Shown one piece after another: positions 54,895 to 64,000 of a stretch of DNA of 64,000 nucleotides (position 1 is its first letter; every line of letters begins with the position of its first letter). The stretch spans positions 46,468,353-46,532,352 of the forward strand of contig NC_133387.1 in NCBI RefSeq assembly GCF_047511655.1, written 5' to 3'. The translations under genes and the position numbers were made by a program. The notes below the pieces were generated by a model. The model worked only from the letters and a program-made list of their open reading frames with translations. It did no database searches and was not told the origin of the DNA. The DNA comes from Castor canadensis. Its lineage: Eukaryota > Chordata > Mammalia > Rodentia > Castoridae.

Positions 54895-55070
54895 AACATT
54901 AGCTAGACCTAGAGGTCTTCTAGACCTCTAGGGTTTTAAAACCCAGTACCCAGGCACATTGGATAGTAATTAATTCAGAATATCTAGGCATGGTACACAG
55001 ACATTAGTATTTGTTCAAAGGTTCCTGTGTTAGGCAACGTGCAGCTCAGATTAGGGGCCACTGCGTAAGT
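54895..55070 (+). repeat. MER5-like hAT remnant
   Basis: AATTCAGAATATCTAGGCAT ... ACAGACATTAGTATTTGTTC ... GTGCAGCTCAGATTAGGGGC resembles MER5-type elements. Confidence 0.5.
54908..54944. repeat. Two overlapping perfect inverted repeats
   Basis: CCTAGAGGTCT (54908-54918) and AGACCTCTAGG (54922-54932) form an 11-bp stem with a 3-nt loop. It overlaps a 14-bp spacerless palindrome, GGGTTTTAAAACCC, at 54931-54944. Confidence 0.9.
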
Positions 55071-57217
55071 CCCTAAAATATTTTTCTCTTGTAGAGCTGA
55101 AAGATAATTTTGATTCTCAGTCTAGCAAAGGACTGGAGAAAATCTGAATAAAGTTAATGATAGTCGGGTCTTGACCATAAATTGAATGTTTGCCTATTTA
55201 TAAATAGAGCTAACTTTCATATTTACTCAGAAGTTCAAAATTGCTACATTTCCTTTAATTTATTAGGTTCTAGTTTCACTATTAATTTTGGAAGTAGAAA
55301 TAAGAAACCAAGGTCAGGATTTTAAAGTAGATCGTCTTCTATCTCTTCCCTGCCCCAAAACCCCACCAACACAACACATTCCCTCCTCCCACCTTTGGTC
55401 AGCTCCCATCTTGCAGAGACATCTGAGATTGAGTTTTGTCTGATTTCACCTCTGTGGTTTGGCAGGCTACAAGGCTGTCCAAACTGAGGGCTGTATCGGG
55501 AATGGATCTGAGGGAGAAGGCTGGGATACAGCTAACTTTTTTGTCACAAAGGATTGTGGAACAGCTGGCAGAAAATGGAAGCCAAGGCTAGTGAAGGCTT
55601 GAAGGTTAGAACTGAGCTCATATGCCAATACTGAGTATACGTTGTAGGTATGGTATTGTACATTGCCAATGTGGGAGTCCTGAAGGAAACTAGGCTGAAT
55701 GGGAAGCAGGTTGAAAACAAGTAAAGAAGATACAGAGAGATTATCTCAAATACCACTAGGTGTCCAGTGCTTCACAGTCATGTGAACTTCTTAGAAGAAA
55801 GATAAATAATGGAATCTTAAAATCATTCTCTGCTCAATAATTTTAAAAAGTGTCAATTGGCCAGTAACTAGTTGGCACAGTTGATAGAACAAACTTGTCA
55901 TTACCAGAGCACAGAATGTAGGGAAAGTAGGATAACAAGACAGTCTGAGTTGATAGGTAAAATTTTAAATAGGATTTGCTATTACTCCAAAGAGTGTCCT
56001 GATTTAGGACACTAAAATAAATAAACTAACAAAAAAAGACTCCCCATATATATGTGTCTTAGAATTCCTTAAATTGGTGCTGGCCACACTGTCTCAATGG
56101 AGTTAATTAGAATTACAAAAATGAGTGTCTGTCCATCATTTGAGGATAATATTTAATATATAGAGATTATTCACCAAAACCATTTGGTATTTTCAGGGAC
56201 CAATTGCTTCACAAGTTGAAAGCTCTTAAAAGCCACAATATCCCCAGAAGGGTGGTAGCTGAAGATAAGGACATTTTGTAAAATTAAACTTTGAAATTAT
56301 ACAGATAATTGAGAATTCAGAGAAATTTTCACTAAGCTATGCACAAATTTGTCTCCCTATTTATAATGAAGATGTGGACAAATTCTTCATTAGTTCATAA
56401 TACAAACTAAAACTTTGCTACATTTAATTTATTTTCAGTTTAACTGTGACAGATGCTTTATGAATTCATATAGTGAAACTTTAAGTTATAATCTTGTAAT
56501 TAACATTGGCTAATACATACTAAGAGAAGTCAAAGGGTCAACAGAAACAAAGAAGTGCCTTTCAGTGTTGAGTGTATGAAAAAGTCCACATAGACTAGAA
56601 GTCTTGTTCGTGCTTATTCTATGGGCTCCTATCCAGCTCTCTTTCTGGGTTAACATGAGATTGGGAAGGCAGGTTGGCTGGCCAGATCAGATATCTGGGA
56701 GGGTCCCAGATATACATGGAGGAAGGGCTTTTGGGAGCCAAGAAAGGAGTTGGCAGTTGATGAGAGTTCAAGATACAGGAGGGGTCCAGTAAGTCAGAGT
56801 AGGGCAACATGCAGGTAGAATATGAGGAAAACGAATCCAGGACAGAGGATCACACAGGTCAGGAGGGTCATTAGATGCCTGCATTTCTGGATCAGCCTGT
56901 TTTGTGTGAACTGGGTTTTCAAGCAGTTTTTAAGTCCAGGGTGCAGCTAGGACTTGTGTCATCTTACTGTCCTCCCCTCTGATTCACTTTATTATCACCA
57001 TCTGTTGACCTCTGGATCACTCCTCTACACTCACCAAAGACTTAGACATCCTTCTGGAAGAAAGGTGAGAAAAACAATCCCTTAGAGGACTACCTGTATG
57101 CCTGATGACCTCGTTGCCTGTGCTCATGACCCCTTTGATACTATTGAAGAACAAGTTTCTAAGTTTCTCAACTCCCACAGCTTTTCTTTTCATTTTTATA
57201 ACACACTCTTTAACCAC
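55071..57217. other. Unassigned DNA
   Basis: No gene or clear repeat; only short ORFs with no recognisable product. Confidence 0.4.
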
Positions 57218-57345
57218 AAAGGTTTTTTTTTTGTTTTTACTTTTGAGACAGGGTCTCACTGGGTAGCCCATGCTGGCCTCCAAATCACTATCCTCCTGTC
57301 TCTGCTTCCCTAGTGCTGGGATTACAGGCATGTACCACTATGCTT
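57218..57345 (-). repeat. B1-like SINE
   Basis: T-run, GAGACAGGGTCTCACTGGGT ... GTGCTGGGATTACAGGCATG. Among the better-preserved B1-like copies here. Confidence 0.9.
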
Positions 57346-57659
57346 AAGCAAGATTTTTTTATTAGGCAATATTTTATGTATAGAAAGCAAATATCAGATA
57401 TGTAAATGATACAGCAAGAAAATAAAATAGACATCTCAAAGCTCATCAAGTGCAAGGATTTTATATCACCACCACCATTTTAAGCTACCTGTGTAGCTCA
57501 TCTCTCTGTTTCCTCTGATGGAAGTAATCCTTATGCTGAATATTATGTCATTATTATCACCTAGCCTTTAAAAAATCCTATTATATGCATAGCTGAACAA
57601 ATGTATTTTTTCATTTTAGCTTGCTCTGAGCTTTGCTAAAACAGGATTTTATAGGAGTC

Positions 57660-57900
57660 TTTTAGGACTTTTCTCACCATTATGCACCTAAAATTAAACC
57701 TTTTTATTTCATATGTATCTGTGATTTATTCTTAATTTTGCTACTATATAGTTTTCTACTTTATGAGCATATCATAATATATTCAGTCATCCTTTCATTA
57801 GTGAACACGGGTTGTTTTCAGTTTTTATTGTCATGAACTATACAGCTATCAACATCTCTAATTGTGTCTCCGGGTGCATATGTGCAGTTTTGTTACAATT
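57660..57900 (-). repeat. L1-like remnant (old)
   Basis: ATATTCAGTCATCCTTTCAT ... CGGGTTGTTTTCAGTTTTTA ... GGTGCATATGTGCAGTTTTG resembles antisense old L1; weak. Confidence 0.45.
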
Positions 57901-57919
57901 AAGTAGTTGGCCAACTAAA

Positions 57920-58081
57920 TAATAGCCTCCTAAAAAATGGCAAACTCCTAATCCCCAGCCTGTGAATATATCATTTTACATGGCAGAAGAGAATGTATAG
58001 ATGTGATTAAGATTAAAGACTTTGAGATGAGGTAACCCTGGATTATCCAGATGGGCTCAATCTTATCACAAGAATCCATGT
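57920..58081 (-). mobile_element. MLT1-type LTR, first half
   Basis: GGCAAACTCCTAATCCCCAG ... AGATGTGATTAAGATTAAAG ... CTGGATTATCCAGATGGGC matches antisense MLT1. It is split by an L1 3' end. Confidence 0.85.
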
Positions 58082-58440
58082 TTTTTTTTTTTTTTCTTGG
58101 TACAAATTTTACAACATTTTCTTTTCTTTTTCTATTATTGTTGTGCTGGGGGTACATTGTGCCATTTACAAAAGTTTTTATAATATATCATAGTTAATCC
58201 ACTCCCTCCATCATTCTCTCTCACCTCCTGCTCCCCCATTCCTAGACTAGTTTCAACAGGTCTCATTTTTCCATTTACATACATGTGTACACACTATTGG
58301 CACCATATTCACTCTCCCATACCCTCCCCACATTCCCCTCCTTTCCACTGGTGCCAATCCCCCCAGACAGGACCTGTTCTGCCCTCGATCACAGTTGTCC
58401 TTAAAAGCAGAAGAATGGTCCAGAGAGGTATGTTTCAAGA
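58082..58440 (-). mobile_element. 5'-truncated L1 (3' UTR only) inside MLT1
   Basis: A T-run at 58081-58095 (antisense A-tail) is followed by pyrimidine-rich L1 3' UTR (GTTGTGCTGGGGGTACATTG, CCCCCATTCCTAGACTAG, AGACAGGACCTGTTCTGCCC). Confidence 0.75.
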
Positions 58441-58800
58441 AGTTCTCAACCTGTCATTGGAGTCTGTGAAGATGGAGGAAGGAAGTCACATGCTGAAGAA
58501 TATGGCAACCTCTGGAATCAGGAACAACTTTCAGTTTGTAGCCAACAACCAGATGAGCACATTAGCTTTATTGCCTCAAGGAACTGAATGGTGCTAAGGA
58601 AGTGAATGATCAGGAAAGATTCTCCCCTAGAACCTCCAGAAAGGAATGTAGCCCGTCAGGACAACTTCATTTTAGTCCAATGAGACCCATACAGACTTCT
58701 GACCTATAGGACTGCGAGATAATAAATGTCTGTGGTTTTAAACCAGCAAGTCTGTGGTATTGTTGTATCAGCAGTTACAAAATTAATGCAGATACATAGC
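58441..58800 (-). mobile_element. MLT1-type LTR, second half
   Basis: GTGAAGATGGAGGAAGGAAG ... GATTCTCCCCTAGAACCTCC ... CTGACCTATAGGACTGCGAG ... ATAATAAATGTCTGTGG continues the antisense MLT1 where 58081 left off. Confidence 0.85.
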
Positions 58801-60609
58801 CAAGAATGGAATTATTGAATTGTGAATTTCTGTTTTCAACTTAAAATTTTCATTTTTAAAGTAAGAGCCTCCATCACCCTATTTCACTAGAACACACTTT
58901 ACTAGGTATCTCTAACAAAAAATAAAAAAAGAACATTTAATATCAATATCATATTATCAAATTCTTTTTGTTGAACAGAAGTATCTTATCTTAATGTAGT
59001 TGATTAATCACTTTTCTTTTGGTGGCCTGTGCTTACTATATCTTGTTCAGGAAATTCTCAAATCATATGGTCAACAAAATATTCTCCAATAGTGCTTTCC
59101 AATTTTTTGAACTCTTACTTTTGCACGGTTGTGCCTTGAGTCATATAGTTTACTTTTGTGTAGAATATGAAGCAGGTATTCAATTTTTCCATATGAAAAT
59201 CCAATTTATTGTATAGTGCAGTGTGCTCTATCCCCAAAGATATGCAATGCTACTTCTGTGATATAAATGGCAATTATGCTGTGAGTCTCTCTTTACCCTC
59301 TATTTGATTCCTTTGGTAAGTTTATTTCTATATCAGTACCCTACCTCCCTGATGAATATACCATATAACAAGTCTTTATATCTGGTAGGGCAAATCTCTT
59401 TCCTTACTCTTTTCCAGTAATGTCTTAGATTTATTGACCATTTTTTCTTTTCATATAAAACTTAAAATCAATTTGTTGAATTTCTAAAGTTATTTGTTGA
59501 TATTTTGATTGAAATTACATTGAATTTAAGGAACAATGAGAGTTACTATTGAAAATAGTAAACGGTCTAGTAAATAATAACCACCATGGATGTGTGCTGT
59601 TAGTACTACTTGTTCTTAGCTTTGCTTCATTTGTTATTCTATTCAAATAAGGTAGGATTTTTGGATTTGCAGTTTTCAACTTCTGTATATACATGCAATT
59701 GATTTTTGTATATTGATTTTGAACTTAATTCTGTTGTGGTCAGGTGCCATTTGTTTGAAATTTCTTAAGAATTGCTCCATTTGGTAATTTTTATAGATAT
59801 TCCATGAATTCTTCAGAATAATGTATATCCTTAAATTATTGGTTACAGATTTCTTTATAAGTTCATTAGGCCAAGCTTTCAGATCTTATAGGTTACTATA
59901 TTTAAAGTTGTGGGTTTCACTATATTTGTGGATGAAGTTGAGAGAGTAATGTAGAAAATCCCTAAACAATTTTAAAATTTCTAAATACATATTGGAAGTT
60001 ACATACACAACAACAATGCAGCTTTTTTCCTTAAATAAAGCATAAAGTTTCTTTGCTTTTTACTAGGATTAGATCAAGTCTTTACATTCACAGTGGTACT
60101 TGCATGTATTTTTTATTTAAAAATTGAAGTTATAGAACAATAAAATAACCTATTACTCTACTAATTTAAAAAAAAATCTCTAAGAATTGAGGGGCATGTT
60201 GAAAAGTCCCACTATGAGACAGATTTGTCCATTTCTCTGTATGGTTCTATCAACTTTTGATTTATATAATTTGGAGATATTTTATTAGTTGTATGCAATT
60301 TTGGAATTGTTAGGTCTTCCTGGGGAGCTGAAACTTTTGTCATTATGTTGGCATACTCTATCAGTCAGAGTAGTTTTTGTCCCAAAGTCCATCTCATCTG
60401 CTATTATTAAAGTTTTCCCAGCTCCATTTTTATTAGTATTTGCATGGGTGGTTTTCTGTCTTTTTATTTTCAGCTATCCAGGTCTTTAGATATATTTTTG
60501 ATGCACTGCTTGTAGACAACATATGGTGGGTTTTATTTTTCGTCAGTGTGATACTCTTGTCTTCAACGGGCAGGTTTTAACACGTTACATTTAGTGCAGT
60601 TACTGATTT

Positions 60610-60643
60610 GTTTGGCTTGGGTTTTTTTTTTTTTTTTTTTTTG
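60610..60643. repeat. Poly(T) tract
   Basis: Long T-run inside the old L1, with no recognisable SINE or L1 body attached. Confidence 0.8.
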
Positions 60644-61350
60644 CCATCTTACTTTATCTTTCATATTTGATTTGCTATTTCTATTTATCTTCTTGCCTTT
60701 GTGGGGGTTGATGGAATGTTTCATTTATTTTTTCAACTCCATTTTTTTTCTCTCTATTGGTTTGGAAGTTACTTGTTTGCTTCTGTTTCAGTGATCACTC
60801 TTGAAATTTTGCAAGTCAACAAAATCAGTAATCAATACTTTTTCTTTCTGAAAGAATATAGAACCCTTAATATACTTAACTTGTAATCACCCTCTTTCCC
60901 ATAATGAATGTTTCTTTCTTTTTTTAAGTCATCAAATTAGAAATTATTACTATTTTCTATATTTAGGTTACATCCCATACTTTGACTTTTATTTGCTCAT
61001 TTTTCTTCTTATGTCCTCAAGATTCCTTCTGGATCATTCTCTCTTTTCTTGAAATCTCATTTGAAATTTCTTCAGTAAAAATCTTTTAGTGGTGATCTCA
61101 AGTATTACTTGCCAAAAATTTCTGTGTATTGCCCTTGTTCTTGAAGAACGATTGTACTGAAGGTATAAGTTGGAAGTTATTTCTGATCAGCACTTTGAAA
61201 ATATTTTTTCACTATTTTCTGGGTTCTCTTATTGCTGTGGTGAGGCTCTACTTGTAATTTGTGGGTCATTTTATTTCCTATTGCTTTAAAAATTTCCCCT
61301 TTGACTTTGGCATTTTACTGTTTCATAAAATGCATACAGGTATTGATTTC

Positions 61351-62414
61351 TTTTTTTTTTTATTCATATGTGCATACAATGCTTGGGTCATTTCTCCCCC
61401 TTTCCCTCACTCCCTCCCTTACCCCCCCCTTTCCACCCCTACCCCCTTGCTACCTGGCAGAAACTATTTTGCCCTTATTTCTAATTTTGTTGAAGAGAGA
61501 GTATAAGCAATAATAGGAAGGACCAAGGGTTTTTGCTAGTTGAGATAAGGATAGCTATACAGGGAATTGACTTGCATTGATTTCCCGTGCATGTGTGTTA
61601 CCTTCTAGGTTAATTCTTCTCGAACTAACCTTTTCTCTAGTTCCTGGTCCCCTTCTCCTATTGGCCTCAATTGCTTTAAAGTATCTGTTTTAGTTTCTCT
61701 GCATTGAGGGCAACAAATGCTATCTGGTTTTTTAGGTGTCTTACCTATCCTCACCCCTCCCTTGTGTGCTCTCACTTTATCATGTGATCAAAGTCCAATC
61801 CCCTTGTTGTGTTTGCCCTTGATCTAATGTCCACATATGAGGGAGAACATACGATTTTTGGTCTTTTGGGCCAGGCTAACCTCACTCAGAATGATGTTCT
61901 CCAACTCCATCCATTTACCAGCGAATGATAACATTTCATTCTTCTTCATGGCTGCATAAAATTCCATTGTGTATAGATACCACATTTTCTTAATCCATTC
62001 GTCAGTGCTGGGGCATCTTGGCTGTTTCCATAGCTTGGCTATTGTGAATAGTGCCGCAATAAACATGGGTGTGCAGGTGCCTCTGGAGTAACCTGTGTCA
62101 CAGTCTTTTGGGTATATCCCCAAGAGTGGTATTGCTGGATCATATGGTAGATCAATGTTTAGCTTTTTAAGAAGCCTCCAAATTTTTTTCCAGAGTGGTT
62201 GTACTAGTAAGTTTACGTTCCCACCAGCAGTGTAAGAGGGTTCCTTTTTCCCCCCGCATCCTCGCTAACACCTGTTGTTAGTGGTGTTGCTAATGATGGC
62301 TATTCTAACAGGGGTGAGGTGGAATCTCAGTGTGGTTTTAATTTGCATTTCCTTTATTGCTAGAGATGGTGAGCATTTTTTCATGTGTTTTTTTTTTGGC
62401 CATTTGAATTTCTT
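61351..62414 (-). mobile_element. Young 5'-truncated L1 (3' end) nested in an old L1
   Basis: It has the same subfamily sequence as 13.05-14.12 kb: T-run, ATTCATATGTGCATACAATG, the same pyrimidine-rich 3' UTR and the ORF2 C-terminus (61824-62123, IYPKD...YTMEFYAAMKKNE). It stops at GGCCATTTGAATTTC, where the 13-16 kb copy continues. An ATTTCTTTT at both ends may be the target-site duplication, but it overlaps the T-run. Confidence 0.9.
61824..62123 (-). pseudogene. L1 ORF2 C-terminal fragment
   Basis: A 99-residue open stretch nearly identical to 13551-13841. It has four extra residues near its start compared with that copy (DTGYSRGTC against YSRGTC region). It is only the end of ORF2. Confidence 0.85.
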
Positions 62415-62560
62415 TTATTTTTTATTCTGCTTGGTACATACCATGCTTCTTGTGTCTATGGTTTCAATTTTTCCTCAATTCCAGATAATTCTAGCCTTTT
62501 AATTCAGAAGTTAGCTTTCTTCATACTCTGTCTGTTTCTGGAGTTCACATAGTACAGCTC

Positions 62561-63191
62561 TGTAATATGGACATTTACTAAGACTTTCAATGGCATTGTT
62601 GTATTGCTATAACTAGTTCAGATACTACACAATATGCAACTAAATACAGCTACAGGACCTCTGACAGATCGTACAGTGCCTTTGTGGAAATTAGAAAAAA
62701 GCACACACCCCCTTTCAGCTGGATATAGGGCATTTGGTTTAGTGAATGGAGGTCATGGCCTAAGGAGCACTGGTCAGTGTTGGATTTTAGTTTCCTATCG
62801 TTCCCTTAATTGGGCTTCTTTTAACTGAACACAACTGGCATACACCCCTGAAGTAACAAGACCTATAATGGAAGAGGAACACTGGATACAATGTTAGGAT
62901 CAGTGGCATGGGGAAGGACCTCCAAAGGCTACAGAACCACAAGGACCTCTTCATGTTGTACATTAGGGGAAGACTTCTTGGTCACAAACTGGTCTGCTGG
63001 TCTCTTCTATAAGACTTGTGCTCAGACATTCTGCCCTTGTTAGTGGGGCACCACTACAAGTTATGGATGGAAACAATTCCTAGGAATTGTGTGGCTCCTA
63101 TACATGGATTTAATGTTGCTTCTCTGTTGCTTTCTACCTGCATTCTTTATCAGAGGGCCCATGAAGGAACAAAATATCTGGTCACTGGGCA
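62561..63191. other. Unassigned DNA
   Basis: Two open stretches (62634-62828 and 63016-63207) show no recognisable protein. The block reads like an eroded repeat or retrocopy, but I cannot name it. Confidence 0.35.
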
Positions 63192-63302
63192 AGGCATGTT
63201 GAGATAGGATCTCACAGTGTAGCCAAGGCTGGCCTTGAATTCATGATCCTTCTGCCTCCACCCCCAAGTCCTGGGACTAGGTGTGTACCACCAACTCAAG
63301 TT
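63192..63302 (-). repeat. B1-like SINE
   Basis: TTGAGATAGGATCTCACAGT ... CCAAGGCTGGCCTTGAATTC ... CCTGGGACTAGGTGTGTACC. Confidence 0.85.
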
Positions 63303-64000
63303 TAATTGGTCATTTCTTGCTTTTAAAAACACCTGTGTAGTTTAAATTTTGGATCAGTAAAGAAATTGAAAACGTATGTTAAAGATGTTTAACAGTTAAT
63401 TATACAAAATGTATATATCTAGCATTCCGGATCTCCCAAGTAAATCAGAGGGATTTACACTCAACCAGTTTTAACTGAACACTCTTTCTGTGCCCAGCTC
63501 TGGCCACCGGGCACTGCACTTCATGGGTGCTGTAGGAATATTAGCAACACTCTAATACAGAAGTCCCTGCGCCCTGAAGCCAGGAGAGTTGTAGGTCAGT
63601 AAATCACACATTCCATCCTCTGATTTCACTTGGGATACATCAAGCCTAAATAACCTAATTGAGTGTCATAATTGATTTGCGAGACTCATTTCCTTCCCTG
63701 GAAATCATTAAAGGTGACCATGGCTTGCTTGAAGCAGCACTTTCTCTAATGGAATCCCCTGGATCCCTTCATATGAAGAAAGGCCTGGTCAGCAGGTGGT
63801 TGCTCAGTCCTGCTGGCCCATGGCCTGCCCAGTCCTGCCCTCTCCACAAAGACCCCAGTAGCTCCTCAGGACTCCCCACTGGGAACCTTTCAGAGCACAC
63901 AAAAAGGACATATTGCCATTCCTAATGGAGGCAGCCACCCTGGGCAAAGGGCTGGCCATTGGCATAGTCTTGGTCATCACCCCAATTAGTGAGACACACT
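63303..64000. other. Unassigned DNA at window end
   Basis: No gene or clear repeat, apart from a weak MIR-like stretch near 63480-63590. Confidence 0.35.

Larger units (their letters stand above)
58810..62560 (-). mobile_element. Old L1 (ORF2 region), antisense, interrupted
   Basis: Antisense L1M-like sequence is recognisable through ORF2 (TTGTTGAACAGAAGTATC; TGATTGAAATTACATTGAAT; CTTGTAGACAACATATGG; ATCACTCTTGAAATTTTGC). It is heavily mutated with no long ORF. It is broken at 61351-62414 by a younger L1 and resumes after it. Confidence 0.75.

Noticed and set aside
61259..61513. Two overlapping plus-strand ORFs of 81-84 codons rich in Pro/Leu
   Set aside because: They are readings of the pyrimidine-rich antisense L1 3' UTR; the same motif appears at 13030-13239.

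Overview
This is a window of a mammalian, almost certainly rodent, nuclear genome. Coding sequence is sparse and split by spliceosomal introns. The DNA is AT-rich and dense in L1 LINEs, B1-like (7SL-derived) and ID-like (tRNA-derived) SINEs, MIR elements, MaLR LTRs and old hAT fragments. Many SINEs are composites of a B1-like unit followed by a tRNA-like unit. I associate that arrangement with beaver-type (castorimorph) or related rodents, but I could not check this.

Only one protein-coding gene can be supported: SEM1 (also DSS1/SHFM1), on the + strand. Its CDS is join(9824..9899, 25156..25249, 30712..30754), 213 nt for 70 residues, with canonical GT-AG introns, a CpG-island promoter near 9.6-10.15 kb and a poly(A) signal at 30892-30897. 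In human, SEM1 lies at 7q21.3 between the DLX6/DLX5 pair (on its 5' side) and DYNC1I1 (on its 3' side). By synteny the left part of the window points toward DLX6/5 and the gene-free 31-64 kb part toward DYNC1I1, a region known in other mammals for limb and craniofacial enhancers of DLX5/6. No enhancer can be proven from this sequence alone.

Layout. 1-9.6 kb: intergenic, with an old L1 (about 4.1-6.1 kb) that received four later insertions. 9.6-10.15 kb: CpG island and exon 1. 9.9-25.2 kb: intron 1, holding a young 3.4-kb 5'-truncated L1 with an 18-bp target-site duplication. 25.25-30.7 kb: intron 2, with an old L1. 31-64 kb: no supportable gene. This last part holds a 1.7-kb LTR-like element with a 4-bp duplication (33.6-35.3 kb), a twin-primed (5'-inverted) L1 (36.0-38.87 kb) abutting a 5S rRNA pseudogene (38.88-38.99 kb), a short solo LTR (39.2-39.58 kb), many SINEs, an MLT1 LTR split by an L1 3' end (57.9-58.8 kb), and an old L1 interrupted by a young one (58.8-62.6 kb).

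No CRISPR array, operon, bacterial feature or clearly new biological system was found. The most interesting items are the record of nested insertions, several perfect inverted repeats in otherwise unassigned DNA, and a possible upstream ORF overlapping the SEM1 start codon.
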